From NCBI RefSeq assembly GCF_907165215.1, contig NZ_CAJRAY010000019.1:1-64000 (forward strand): DNA of 64,000 nucleotides, in the 5' to 3' direction. The notes beneath the pieces were generated by a model. That model was not told the origin of the DNA and made no database searches. It saw only the letters and a program-made list of their open reading frames with translations. Positions 8,288 through 16,430 of this stretch are shown here, piece after piece. Every line of letters starts with the position of its first letter. Within the stretch, counting starts at the first letter, position 1. The position numbers and the translations under genes were made by a program. This DNA comes from Thermobacillus xylanilyticus. Lineage in GTDB: Bacteria > Bacillota > Bacilli > Paenibacillales > Paenibacillaceae.

Positions 8288-8610
8288 AGGGGCAGCCAGG
8301 CCAGCAGCGCCGTGCAGACCACGCCCGTGACCACCGTCAGCAGCAGGCTGCGGGTAAGCAGCGCGACGGCCAGCGTCGGGATGAACGCCGCCCACTCGAG
8401 ATTATCCGGCGAGATCCACGCCTCGCCCTCGGTCAGCACGGCCTGCGCCACCAGCGCCGTCATGACGGCAAGCGGCACATGCTTCAGAAATTTCATCACA
8501 TAACCCGGCAGCTTCAGCCTGCTGATCAGGATGAGCGGCAGCGTGCGCGGAATGAACGTCACGACCGCCGTTCCGATCAGCATCCACAGAAATTCGCGGC
8601 TGACGCTCAT
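8284..8610 (-). CDS. azlD: Branched-chain amino-acid exporter small subunit, AzlD family
   Basis: A 108-residue protein with four hydrophobic segments and the AzlD landmark FIPRTLPLILISRLKLP near residues 20-36. AzlCD pairs export branched-chain amino acids and their analogues. ATG 8610 overlaps the azlC stop as ATGA, so the two are translationally coupled. Its stop overlaps the stop of the manganese catalase gene on the other strand by 4 bases. Confidence 0.9.
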   Translation of the reverse strand: MSVSREFLWMLIGTAVVTFIPRTLPLILISRLKLPGYVMKFLKHVPLAVMTALVAQAVLTEGEAWISPDNLEWAAFIPTLAVALLTRSLLLTVVTGVVCTALLAWLPL

Positions 8611-9308
8611 CGCTCGGTCACCGCCCCCACAATCGCGGCCAGCACCGCCGCCGCCATGACGGCCATATAGCCCGGCAGCCAGATGAAGGCCAGCGCGAAA
8701 CCGCCGACGGCGCAAGCGATCACGAGCAGGTCGCGCTTGTACTGTTTGCGCTGCAATACGATCATGGCCGCCAGGCCGATGAACATGGCCGGCAGCGCAT
8801 AGTGCAGCCCGTATCGCTCCGGATCCGCGATCCACCCGCCGAGCAGCGCGCCGAGCAGATTGGCGGCGATCCAGTTGGCATGGGCCGTCACGTTGAGCCC
8901 GAACATCCACCTGTCCGCGTGGCGCTCGCCGCCGGTCAGCTTCCCTGCGGCCACCCCGAACGTTTCGTCGGTAAGCTGCGCCCCGATCAACAGATTCCTC
9001 AGCGGCGAATAAGCGGCGAACTTCGGCGCGATCGCCGCGCTCATCAGCAAATGGCGCAGGTTGACGAAGAAAACGGTCACCACGATGGACGCGACCGGCG
9101 CCCCCGCCATCACCATGCCCGCCGTGATGAACTGCGCCGACCCGGCGTACAGAAACAGCGACAGCAGCCCGATCTCCAGCAGGCTCATGCCCGCCGTCGC
9201 CTCGATCACCCCGGCCGCAAAACCGATCGACAAATATCCCAGCAGCGTCGGAACGCAATCCGCCACGCCCTGCCGGAACGACAACGTTACCGCCATCTGT
9301 CTGTCCAC
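8607..9308 (-). CDS. azlC: Branched-chain amino-acid exporter large subunit, AzlC family
   Basis: A 233-residue membrane protein with about six segments. The family motifs LLGYLSIGFAAGV, YAGSAQFI and FFVNLRHLLMSAA are present. Start is GTG 9308 with GGGGGAGGACATC in front. With AzlD it forms an efflux pair for branched-chain amino acids, often regulated by Lrp or CodY-like proteins; neither is encoded here. A possible promoter (TTTAAC, 17 bases, TACAAT on the minus strand near 9343-9371) lies upstream, but it is weak. Confidence 0.92.
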   Translation of the reverse strand: MDRQMAVTLSFRQGVADCVPTLLGYLSIGFAAGVIEATAGMSLLEIGLLSLFLYAGSAQFITAGMVMAGAPVASIVVTVFFVNLRHLLMSAAIAPKFAAYSPLRNLLIGAQLTDETFGVAAGKLTGGERHADRWMFGLNVTAHANWIAANLLGALLGGWIADPERYGLHYALPAMFIGLAAMIVLQRKQYKRDLLVIACAVGGFALAFIWLPGYMAVMAAAVLAAIVGAVTER

Positions 9309-9379
9309 GATGTCCTCCCCCTTGCAAGTCCAATTAGCGATATTGTAACGGCTGATCCGTCAACGTTAAAGTCTTTTCA

Positions 9380-9419
9380 TAAAAAAAAATGGAGACCGCA
9401 TCCCGCGCGCATCTCCATT
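9380..9419 (-). terminator. Terminator after the DUF4256/patatin operon
   Basis: On the minus strand AATGGAGA (9419-9412) and TCTCCATT (9395-9388) close a long GC-rich hairpin followed by nine T bases (9389-9381). It lies 33 bases after the DUF4256 stop. Confidence 0.85.
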
Positions 9420-9451
9420 CTCATCTACACCGTTGTTCCCCGTCCCTCCGC

Positions 9452-10021
9452 CTAAATTCTGAGCATTCCGCGGAAGCCTCTCGCGGCATAGTAGGATTCG
9501 GCGCCGTTGTGATAGACGAACACCGTATCATAGCGGCGGTCGCAGAACAGCGCGCCGCCGAGCCTGCGGATCTTCTCGGGCGTCTTGATCCAGCTCGACG
9601 TCTTCTTGTCGAACTCCCCGAGCTGCTGCAGCGACCGGTATTGCGCTTCCGTCAGCAGCTCGATGCCCATCGCGGCGGCCATGCCCACCGCGCTGTCCGC
9701 CGGCTTGTGCTCTTTCCTCGATTCCAGCGCCTCCTGGTCGTAGCAGACGCTGCGGCGTCCCTTCGGGCTTTCGGCCGAACAGTCGACGAACAGCATCTCG
9801 CCCGTCTCCGGGTCCCGTCCCACGACGTCCGGTTCGCCGCCGGTCCGTTCCATTTCATGGAGCGACCACAGCTTCCCGGGATCGGCAGCCTCCAGCCGGG
9901 CCTGCACATCGGCCCACGCGATGCCTTCATGGCGGCCGGCAAACTTCTCGAAGCGCGCTTTCAGCGCCGCAAGCAGCGCGTCGCGCTCCGCGGGCGACAA
10001 CGTTTTGCCTTGCTCGGTCAT
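9452..10021 (-). CDS. DUF4256 family protein
   Basis: A 189-residue soluble protein of the DUF4256 family, function unknown. Family landmarks: FVDCSAESPKGRRSVCYD, an aromatic and charged C-terminal block (FCDRRYDTVFVYHNGAESYYAARGF, quoted as separate pieces FCDRRYDTVF and HNGAESYY). The N-terminus TLSPAERDALLAALKARF begins an amphipathic helix. Its ATG 10021 overlaps the stop of the cNMP/AAA/patatin gene as ATGA, so the two proteins are made together. That coupling is the only clue to its job. Confidence 0.85.
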   Translation of the reverse strand: MTEQGKTLSPAERDALLAALKARFEKFAGRHEGIAWADVQARLEAADPGKLWSLHEMERTGGEPDVVGRDPETGEMLFVDCSAESPKGRRSVCYDQEALESRKEHKPADSAVGMAAAMGIELLTEAQYRSLQQLGEFDKKTSSWIKTPEKIRRLGGALFCDRRYDTVFVYHNGAESYYAARGFRGMLRI

Positions 10022-11919
10022 GGACGAATCTCCTTTCTGCTGTCCAGTTCTTCCAGCCTGCGGGCGATGGCGGCCAGCGATTCGCGTGCGGCCTTCTCCC
10101 CCGCCTGAATGCAGATTGCGGATTCCTTGAACGACATGGCGCTCGTGCCGAACTCCGGATTCAGGACGAAGTCCGCAAGCTGCATTTCGTCCTGGATCAT
10201 CCGCTTGCTCATGATGTCGATCGTGTTCAGGATGGCCCCGACGAAGCTGGACGGCGCCTTCTTCATGCTGTCCGGCACCCGGACGTCCACGGCGATGACG
10301 ATGTCGGCTCCCATGCTCCTCGCCAGCGCGACGGGCACGGGATGCGCCACGGCGCCGTCCAACAGCAAATGATTCCCCAGCCGTACCGGCCGCATAACCC
10401 CGGGAATCGCCGTGGAGGCGCAGATCGCGTGCGACACCTTGCCGGCATTGAGGATGTGCGCTTCGCCGTCCACGGCGTTCGACGCGACGGCGGCGAATGG
10501 AATTCTGAGATCCTTAAAATCGGCCGGGCCGATATACTTCTCGACGAACCGCACCATCGGATGGTTGTCGACCAGGCCGCCGCCCGACAGCGCCGGGCGG
10601 ACAAGCTGCCGCCAGCGCACGGTGGGCAGCACTTCCTCGAACGCCGACGTCGGCTGCCCGCCCGCGTAGAGCGCGCCGATGAACGCGCCGACGCTCGTGC
10701 CGGTGATCATGTCGATCGGAATGCCGGCCTGCTCCAGCACTTTGATGACGCCGACGTGCGCCGCGCCCCGGGCAGCGCCGCTGCCGAGCGCCAGCGCGAC
10801 CTTCGGCCGGGTTCCGGGCTGCCGCACGCTGCCGAACCTGAGATGCGGAATGCGGATGGTCTGGCCGCCGCTGCGGATCAGCGCCTCATGAACCACCTGC
10901 TTCAGTTCCCGGATGTTGCCGCCGAGGAACGGAAAGTTGGTGACCAGGTTCAGCGCTTCCTGGGAGATCAGGCCGTCCGGCTCTTCGAATCCCGCCTCCG
11001 CGATGAAGGCGCGGACGAGCGCCGGGATATCCTCCTTCCGCTCGCGAAGCGGCGCCATCTCAATGCGAGTCAGCGGAAGGTCGACGGGCTGCCTCGCCGT
11101 CAGGATGAGGCGCGCATCGGACGGCGTTTGCGCCAGGCGGCGGAGCTGGCCGGCGGGCAGGGCGTCCGCATCCTTGAGGATCAGGGTGCCTCCCTGTGCC
11201 GTGCGGGCTTTCAGTTCCCATTCCTCCGCGCGGAAATCGGCGCCGCTCATCACGAAGACGGGATGTTCGGACCTTTCCGATTGCGCGTGGATTTCCCAGG
11301 CCGCGTGGGTCTTGCCGGTTCCCTGTTCGCCGACGATGCACAGCGGCTGATCGCCGCCCGCGAGCGCTGTAATCTCGCCGCGCAGCCTGCGCATGAAGCG
11401 GCCTTCCCCCGCCAGCCGGCCGTAGCGGGTTTGCCGCTCTTCCGCGAGCTGGCGCACGATGACGGCGGATCTCGCGTGCTCCTCGAGGATCCGGTCGTTG
11501 GAGCTCGCGATGCGCCGGACCATCGCTTCGATCATGTGACGGCGGAACTTCGCGCTCTTGTCCATCAGTTGAAGCAGCCCCTCGCGGGGCATCGATACGG
11601 TGACAACCGGCCCGTCGGTCTCCACTGTGGCGCTGGCCGCGCCGCCGGTCAGACAGGACATCTCGCCGAAGAACTGTCCCGCTTCCAGCGTGGCGATATG
11701 CGCCCGGGTCTCCTGCCGCACGTATACCTTCAGCGTACCGGACACGATGATATGAAAATGGGACGCCGCTTCATGCTGCCTGATGACTGACGTCCCGCTC
11801 GCAAATTCGTTCATTTTCAGATGGGGGCGGATCGATCGCAGCTCATCCTCGCCCAGCTCGCCCAGCAACGGCACTTGACGGAGTTCCACATGTTCGGCCA
11901 ATAGCAGCATTCCTTTCAT
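10018..11919 (-). CDS. Cyclic-nucleotide-binding / NtrC-like AAA / patatin phospholipase fusion
   Basis: A 633-residue three-part protein. Residues about 12-125: cNMP-binding domain (GTLKVYV, GQFFGEMSCLTGG). Residues about 165-350: AAA ATPase of the NtrC kind with Walker A GEQGTGKT (197-204), PLRERKEDIPALV and GNIRELKQVV; the GAFTGA sigma-54 contact loop is missing. Residues about 372-620: patatin-like lipid hydrolase with oxyanion motif GSGAARG (379-385), nucleophile GTSVG (Ser409) and the dyad Asp in LLDGAVAHP. It is probably a membrane-lipid esterase (RssA/NTE type) gated by a nucleotide signal. Start: ATG 11919 or 11910 (AAAGGA lies between them); the frame is open to 11961. Confidence 0.85.
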   Translation of the reverse strand: MKGMLLLAEHVELRQVPLLGELGEDELRSIRPHLKMNEFASGTSVIRQHEAASHFHIIVSGTLKVYVRQETRAHIATLEAGQFFGEMSCLTGGAASATVETDGPVVTVSMPREGLLQLMDKSAKFRRHMIEAMVRRIASSNDRILEEHARSAVIVRQLAEERQTRYGRLAGEGRFMRRLRGEITALAGGDQPLCIVGEQGTGKTHAAWEIHAQSERSEHPVFVMSGADFRAEEWELKARTAQGGTLILKDADALPAGQLRRLAQTPSDARLILTARQPVDLPLTRIEMAPLRERKEDIPALVRAFIAEAGFEEPDGLISQEALNLVTNFPFLGGNIRELKQVVHEALIRSGGQTIRIPHLRFGSVRQPGTRPKVALALGSGAARGAAHVGVIKVLEQAGIPIDMITGTSVGAFIGALYAGGQPTSAFEEVLPTVRWRQLVRPALSGGGLVDNHPMVRFVEKYIGPADFKDLRIPFAAVASNAVDGEAHILNAGKVSHAICASTAIPGVMRPVRLGNHLLLDGAVAHPVPVALARSMGADIVIAVDVRVPDSMKKAPSSFVGAILNTIDIMSKRMIQDEMQLADFVLNPEFGTSAMSFKESAICIQAGEKAARESLAAIARRLEELDSRKEIRP

Positions 11920-11989
11920 CACGCGCCCGGCGTGTCTTGGTCCGGCTCGTACCCTGTCCATTCATTATGGACGGGCCGGCTGCAAGCCG

Positions 11990-12634
11990 TCAAGCGAACA
12001 GCAATGCGGCCGCTTGTTCGGCCTGCTCCATCGCGCGTCGGCGCTTCATTTCCCTCTCCTCCCGAGCGGTATCCATGCCTTCCATCAGAATCGTCTCGAT
12101 CCGCTCCATACCGATAAAGGAAAGGACCGCCCGCAGGTAGCGGCTTCCATGTTCGAACGGCATGAGCGGCCCGCGGCTGTACACGTCTCCGCTGGACTGG
12201 ATCAGAATCGCCGTCTTGTCCTTCAACAGACCGACCGGCCCCTCCGGCGTGTAGCGGAACGTCTTGCGCGCCACCTTGATCGTGTCGATATAGGCCTTGA
12301 GCAGCGGAGGGATGCCGAAATTCCACAGCGGGTAAGCGAAGATGTAGAAATCGGCCGCAATGAACGCATCGGTCAAGCGATGCACACGCTCCAGGCTCGC
12401 CCGCTCTTCCGGTTCCAATTGATCCGGCGCCGAACCGCCCGCCATCTTCTCCCTTGCGGACAAGAACGGGCCGTCAATCAGCGGGATCGGATGGCGGTAT
12501 ACGTCGATCTCTTCGATGACGACCCGCTCCGAACGCCTCCGAACCGCTTCGACCAGACAGCGGCCGACCCGAAGGCTGCTGGAATCTTCCTCACGCTTCG
12601 GGTTCGCCTTGATGTACAATCCGTGTTTCACCAT
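11990..12634 (-). CDS. azoR: FMN-dependent NADH-azoreductase (NAD(P)H quinone reductase type)
   Basis: A 214-residue flavodoxin-fold enzyme that reduces quinones or azo compounds by two electrons. KHGLYIKANPKREEDSSS is the FMN phosphate loop, YPLWNFGIPPLLKAYID the isoalloxazine-binding stretch with the P-L-W-N-F motif, and FRYTPEGPVGLLKDK the typical later motif. Start ATG 12634 follows a strong GGAGGAG site. It lies 11 bases after the EamA transporter gene in a two-gene operon divergent from a MarR gene, a common arrangement for electrophile and quinone response. Confidence 0.9.
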   Translation of the reverse strand: MVKHGLYIKANPKREEDSSSLRVGRCLVEAVRRRSERVVIEEIDVYRHPIPLIDGPFLSAREKMAGGSAPDQLEPEERASLERVHRLTDAFIAADFYIFAYPLWNFGIPPLLKAYIDTIKVARKTFRYTPEGPVGLLKDKTAILIQSSGDVYSRGPLMPFEHGSRYLRAVLSFIGMERIETILMEGMDTAREEREMKRRRAMEQAEQAAALLFA

Positions 12635-12645
12635 GCCGTCTCCTC

Positions 12646-13506
12646 CTATAACGTGACCATTCCGATGCCGGCAAACGTAAGCAGTACGCCGAACCACTGG
12701 CTTCGCATCAGCCGTTCTTTGCCCAGGCACACCCCCCACAAGAGCGTCACGACGGCGAACAGCGAAGCGGCGGTAATCACGATCGCCGTCCGCTCATGCG
12801 TCAGGCCGATGTTGTAACTGGTCAAAGCCAGGGCATCCAGCACACCGACCGCCAGCACCAGCAGCCAGCCGCGCCGTTCCTTCGGCCATTCCGGCCGGCG
12901 CTTTCCGAGCCACAGCCATGCCGGCAACAGAATGCTCGCCTGCAGCCGCCCGATCCAGACCGTTGCCCATCCCCCGATGTCTTCCACCGGCGTGCGCAGT
13001 CCGAAGAACGCCGCGCCGAGCAGCAGAGAAGCCAGGATCGCCCACAGGGCGCCCGCCGCCAACCGGGAAGAAGCATCCGACCGTGATCCCGCGGCAGGCC
13101 GCGCGATCGTCGCACAGATGACGCCGACGGCCGTCAGCCCGATTCCCAAGAGCGCGGTCCCGTCCACCGTCTCACCGGACAGCAGCGCCAGGATGACCGT
13201 CACGACGGTAAAGCTGGATGCGATCGGCGCCACAACGGACGCTTTTCCGACATGCAGTCCCCGATACAGCGCGACGATCCCGAGAAGATCGACGAACATC
13301 CAGAGACTCGCGGCGGCGATGCCCCGTACGGAAAAGATTCCCCGCCATTCGCCCGTCACCAGCAGCATGACAGACAGCAGCACGAAGCCGACGATCTGCA
13401 TGCACAGCAGCGTCGAATACACTCCGATTTTCCTGCTGGAGCGGGCTGCGGCATAATCCGCCGTCCCGAAGGCGAATGCCGCCATCAGCCCCCACACTGC
13501 ACCCAT
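12646..13506 (-). CDS. EamA/DMT-family transporter
   Basis: A 286-residue membrane protein with ten predicted segments in two EamA halves, each of about 140 residues. Landmarks are FAFGTADYAAARSS at the N-terminus and ALYRGLHVGKASVVAPIASS in the first half, with LTSYNIGLTHERTAIVITAAS repeating the pattern in the second (quoted as short pieces). Start ATG 13506 with AAAGGAGG in front. It probably exports a small metabolite or drug. Co-transcribed with azoR and facing a MarR regulator whose sites fill the shared promoter region. Confidence 0.85.
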   Translation of the reverse strand: MGAVWGLMAAFAFGTADYAAARSSRKIGVYSTLLCMQIVGFVLLSVMLLVTGEWRGIFSVRGIAAASLWMFVDLLGIVALYRGLHVGKASVVAPIASSFTVVTVILALLSGETVDGTALLGIGLTAVGVICATIARPAAGSRSDASSRLAAGALWAILASLLLGAAFFGLRTPVEDIGGWATVWIGRLQASILLPAWLWLGKRRPEWPKERRGWLLVLAVGVLDALALTSYNIGLTHERTAIVITAASLFAVVTLLWGVCLGKERLMRSQWFGVLLTFAGIGMVTL

Positions 13507-13523
13507 CTGGCGCGGCCTCCTTT

Positions 13524-13603
13524 TATTTGACTTATCAATATTTGATTACGCAATTAATACTGCCACGATTTATTTGCGCAGTCAAATACTTTTTCGGTAC
13601 AAT
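13524..13603. promoter_or_regulatory. Divergent promoter region with three related MarR-type half-palindromic sites
   Basis: TATTTGATTACGCAATTA (13539-13556) and the inverted TATTTGACTGCGCAAATA (13588-13571) match at 15 of 18 positions. A third partial copy TATTTGACTTATCAATA lies at 13524-13540. They sit between the EamA and MarR starts; a TACAAT -10 for MarR is at 13598-13603. This fits binding by the adjacent MarR protein to control both operons. Confidence 0.7.
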
Positions 13604-13675
13604 GGGACTGCACACAAGGCTTGCATGGTAGGGATAGCGGGACTCGGTGCCCGAATTGCGGCTGGGAGGATGGCG

Positions 13676-14146
13676 ATGAAAAGACTGCGGGAAGAGGAGC
13701 TGGCGCTCTGGCGGAGTTTCGTCCGGCTGCATGCGAGCGTTATCCGCCGGATTGAGCAGGATTTGGCGGATGACCGGCTCATTCCGCTCACCTGGTATGA
13801 TGTGCTGGTCGCCCTGTACCAGGCTCCGGACCACAGATTGCGTATGGGCGTATTGAAGGAGCGGACGGTGCTGACGGCCAGCGGCATCACGCGGCTTGTC
13901 GAGCGGCTGGAACAGCAGGGACTGGTGCGAAGGGAACGAACCGAAGAGGACCGCAGAAGCACGTATGCGGTGCTTACGCGGGATGGGAAACGCGCGTTTC
14001 TGCAAGCGTGGCCGACCTATGAAAAGGGAATTGCCGACTATTTCGTCAACATGCTGAATGCGGAGGAGCAGCGCATCATCCGCTCGGCCTTCGAACGCAT
14101 GCTCGCGGCGCATGATGCGAAGGGAACGGCATCGGAGCCGTTATGA
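13676..14146 (+). CDS. MarR family transcriptional regulator
   Basis: A 156-residue winged-helix regulator. LTASGITRLVERLEQQGLV is the recognition helix and RRERTEEDRRSTYAVLT the wing. The start is ATG 13676 (MKRLREEE), set by GGAGG (13665-13669); ATG 13670 overlaps that site and the frame is open to 13574. It is transcribed away from the EamA-azoR operon, and the repeated TATTTGA-type sites between them are its likely operators. An MFS exporter follows on the same strand with its own promoter and could be a second target. Confidence 0.9.
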   Translation: MKRLREEELALWRSFVRLHASVIRRIEQDLADDRLIPLTWYDVLVALYQAPDHRLRMGVLKERTVLTASGITRLVERLEQQGLVRRERTEEDRRSTYAVLTRDGKRAFLQAWPTYEKGIADYFVNMLNAEEQRIIRSAFERMLAAHDAKGTASEPL

Positions 14147-14168
14147 CAACGCGCGGGAATTCGGACAC

Positions 14169-14255
14169 TTGACAGACGGATTAAATAGAACTAACATGGT
14201 TACACTAAAGTTTTTACTTTTTTTACCCTTAGTGTAACTGTTTCAGTTACACTAA
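14169..14255 (+). promoter_or_regulatory. MFS promoter with a 27-bp palindrome and a third repeat copy
   Basis: Promoter TTGACA (14169-14174), 17 bases, TAACAT (14192-14197). GTTACACTAA occurs at 14199-14208 and 14246-14255, and its inverse TTAGTGTAAC at 14229-14238. The last two grow into perfect 12-bp arms, TTAGTGTAACTG and CAGTTACACTAA, around TTT (14229-14255). The sites cover the start point and leader, as expected for repression of the exporter. Confidence 0.75.
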
Positions 14256-14278
14256 ACAGGAAAGGAGGGCCCGGTATC

Positions 14279-15451
14279 TTGAATTACCGCTTGTTCATTC
14301 TGGCGCTCGGCACCTTCGCCATCGGGACGGAAGGGTTCATGATCGCCGGGGTGCTGCCGATGCTTGCGCAGGATTTGCACGTATCCCTGCCGGCCGCGGG
14401 TCAACTGGTAACCGCGTTCTCCCTGGCTTATGCGTTCGGTTCCCCCCTGCTCGCCATGGTCACGGGACGGGTGGAGAGAAGGGCGCTGTTCCTCGGGGCG
14501 CTGCTGCTGTTCGCCCTCGCCAATGTCCTGTGCGGGATGGCGAACCATTACGGCTTGCTCCTGTCGGGACGCGTGATGGCCGCGTTCGGCGCCGCGTTAT
14601 TCGTGCCCGCGGCTTCAGCGGCGGCCGCGGATCTGGTCGCGCCGGAACATCGCGGCAAGGCGCTGGCGGTCGTGATCGGCGGCCAGACGGTCGCGCTGGC
14701 TTCGGGGGTGCCGATCGGCACGTGGGTTGCCCACGCGTTCCATTGGCGGACGACGTTCTGGATGGTCGGCATCCTGGCGTTGATTGCGGCCATCCTCGTT
14801 CGCTGGCGGTTTCCCGTCATGGACGCCGCCGCATCCGCCCGTCTTCGCGACAGACTCGCCCAGCTCAGGCGTCCGGTCATCTGGACGTCGCTGCTGGCGA
14901 CCGTATGCTGGGGAACCGGCGCGTTCACGGTGTACACCTATATCGCCGACGTGTTCGGTCAATTGGGCGCGACCCCGCGGATGATCAGCCTGGTCCTGCT
15001 GATCTGGGGCGTCTCGAGCCTGATCGGGAGCACCCTGGGCGGATTCGCCGTCGACCGGTTCGGTTCCGCCCGGACGATTCCGCTTACGCTCACCGCCCTC
15101 TTCGCGGCGTTGACCTTGCTCTCCGTCCTGACTTCCGGGCCGCCGACGCATCAGGCGCTGGCAATCGGAATCGCGGCGATGGCCGTATGGGGCGTCAGTG
15201 CCTGGGCGTTCAACCCGGCGCAGCAGCACCGGCTCATTGCACTGTCGGGGAAAGCGGCAGGCCTTGTCGTATCCCTCAATCCGTCGGCCATTTATCTGGG
15301 AAGCGCGCTGGGAGCCGCGGTCGGCGGCCTCGCTGTGTCGTACGGCCATGCTGCGGGATTGGGATATATCGGCGGAGTCTGCGAGCTGCTTGCCATCGGA
15401 GCCTTCGCGGCGAGCCGCATCCGGGAGCGCCGGACAGCCGCGGGCGATTGA
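14279..15451 (+). CDS. MFS multidrug/sugar efflux transporter (DHA1, AraJ-like)
   Basis: A 390-residue transporter with twelve membrane segments. IGTEGFMIAGVLPMLAQDL at the N-terminus and the cytoplasmic loop motif GRVERR between segments 2 and 3 place it in the DHA1 drug-proton antiporter branch. Start is TTG 14279 with AAAGGAGGGC (14261-14270) and 9-base spacing. The leader carries strong operator-like palindromes. Its neighbours are a MarR gene before and an Rrf2 gene after it; either could control it. The substrate is unknown. Confidence 0.9.
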   Translation: MNYRLFILALGTFAIGTEGFMIAGVLPMLAQDLHVSLPAAGQLVTAFSLAYAFGSPLLAMVTGRVERRALFLGALLLFALANVLCGMANHYGLLLSGRVMAAFGAALFVPAASAAAADLVAPEHRGKALAVVIGGQTVALASGVPIGTWVAHAFHWRTTFWMVGILALIAAILVRWRFPVMDAAASARLRDRLAQLRRPVIWTSLLATVCWGTGAFTVYTYIADVFGQLGATPRMISLVLLIWGVSSLIGSTLGGFAVDRFGSARTIPLTLTALFAALTLLSVLTSGPPTHQALAIGIAAMAVWGVSAWAFNPAQQHRLIALSGKAAGLVVSLNPSAIYLGSALGAAVGGLAVSYGHAAGLGYIGGVCELLAIGAFAASRIRERRTAAGD

Positions 15452-15466
15452 GCGCGGACCGGCCGT

Positions 15467-15504
15467 TTGACAGCCTCTTCCCGGCGTAACTATAATGTTG
15501 TTAC
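15467..15504 (+). promoter_or_regulatory. Rrf2 gene promoter with inverted repeat over the -10
   Basis: TTGACA (15467-15472), 18 bases, TATAAT (15491-15496). GTAAC (15486-15490) and GTTAC (15500-15504) form an inverted repeat around the -10, a likely autoregulatory operator. The GTTAC half resembles the GTTACACTAA repeats in front of the MFS gene. Confidence 0.7.
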
Positions 15505-15523
15505 CTGAGGAGGAGGGGGCCAA

Positions 15524-15973
15524 ATGGCGGTCGTCAGCCGATATACGGTGGCGCTTCACATCCTCACCTGGATGGCCCAGGTTGCCAGGAAAAATCCGGA
15601 TTCCGTAACCTCCAACCAAATCGCGGCAAGCGTCAACACCAATCCGGTGTTCATCCGCCGGGTTCTCTCGCTGCTCCGCAACGCCGGACTGGTCACCGTG
15701 CAGCACGGCGCCGGCGCAGGCTGGAACCTGGCCAAGTCGCCGGACGAAATCACGCTCCGCGATGTCTACGAAGCGGTGGAGCAGCATCCGCTGTTCGAGC
15801 TGCATCACAGCGAACCGAACCCGGCTTGTCCGATCGGCCGGGGAATTCGGCCCGCGCTGCGCGAATTTTACGAGAAGGCGGAACTTGCCATGAAGCAGGA
15901 GCTGTCCCGCGCGACCATCGCCGATGTGTTGGACAAGACGATGTCCGATCCGTCGAACCGCAGATTGAGCTGA
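15524..15973 (+). CDS. Rrf2 family transcriptional regulator
   Basis: A 149-residue regulator. Residues 1-60 hold the winged HTH (SRYTVALHILTWMAQ, TNPVFIRRVLSLLRNAGLV, then the wing HGAGAGWNLAK); residues 70-90 contain the LRDVYEAVEQHPLFEL helix. Only one cysteine (NPACPIG) is present, so it lacks the three-cysteine Fe-S ligand set of IscR/NsrR and is closer to YwnA-type members, some of which sense electrophiles or oxidants. Start ATG 15524 after GAGGAGGAGGGGG. It follows the MFS exporter by 72 bases under its own promoter. Confidence 0.9.
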   Translation: MAVVSRYTVALHILTWMAQVARKNPDSVTSNQIAASVNTNPVFIRRVLSLLRNAGLVTVQHGAGAGWNLAKSPDEITLRDVYEAVEQHPLFELHHSEPNPACPIGRGIRPALREFYEKAELAMKQELSRATIADVLDKTMSDPSNRRLS

Positions 15974-16084
15974 GCCGGGCCAAGGTGCCGTCGGACCGCC
16001 CGGCGCGCTCGCGCTTGTTGATTTGAAGCATGCGGTTTGATACTTTTCGAAATATAAAAGCAATGGAAAGCTTGGTGCATACCG

Positions 16085-16369
16085 ATGAACGCGACCGAAC
16101 AGAACCTGAAAGATGCGGTGAAAATCTACAAGGCGCTGGGCGAACCGACCCGGCTCGGCATCGTGCTGCTGCTGTCCCGGCACGCCAACCTGAGCTGCAC
16201 CGAAATCGGCGAACGGCTGAACGTGGCGTCCGGCTCCACCCTGTCGCATCATCTGAAGCAGCTTGCGGACTGCGGACTGATCGAACTGTCGCACAAAGAA
16301 GGGACGTACCACTATTACCGGGTCCGGCGGGAAGTGCTGGAGCGCTTCGTTCCCCCGGATCTCGCGTAA
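16085..16369 (+). CDS. ArsR-type helix-turn-helix regulator
   Basis: A 94-residue single-domain regulator: KIYKALGEPTRLGIVLLL, then CTEIGERLNVASGSTLSHHLKQL (recognition helix, quoted by position 39-61) and a short wing ending in YHYYRVRREV. It lacks the ELCVCDL-type metal site of ArsR or the C-terminal metal ligands of CzrA, so a metal ligand is not supported. No strong ribosome site precedes ATG 16085. The MFS exporter starts 61 bases later. AT-rich inverted elements (ATACTTTTCGAAATAT at 16043-16058, and ATATTTC..GAAGTAT around 16383-16406) flank the gene and may be its operators. Confidence 0.88.
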   Translation: MNATEQNLKDAVKIYKALGEPTRLGIVLLLSRHANLSCTEIGERLNVASGSTLSHHLKQLADCGLIELSHKEGTYHYYRVRREVLERFVPPDLA

Positions 16370-16430
16370 TCTTTTTTCGTCCAATATTTCGATGATTATA
16401 GAAGTATGGAAACAAGGAGGAGCTTGGGTC

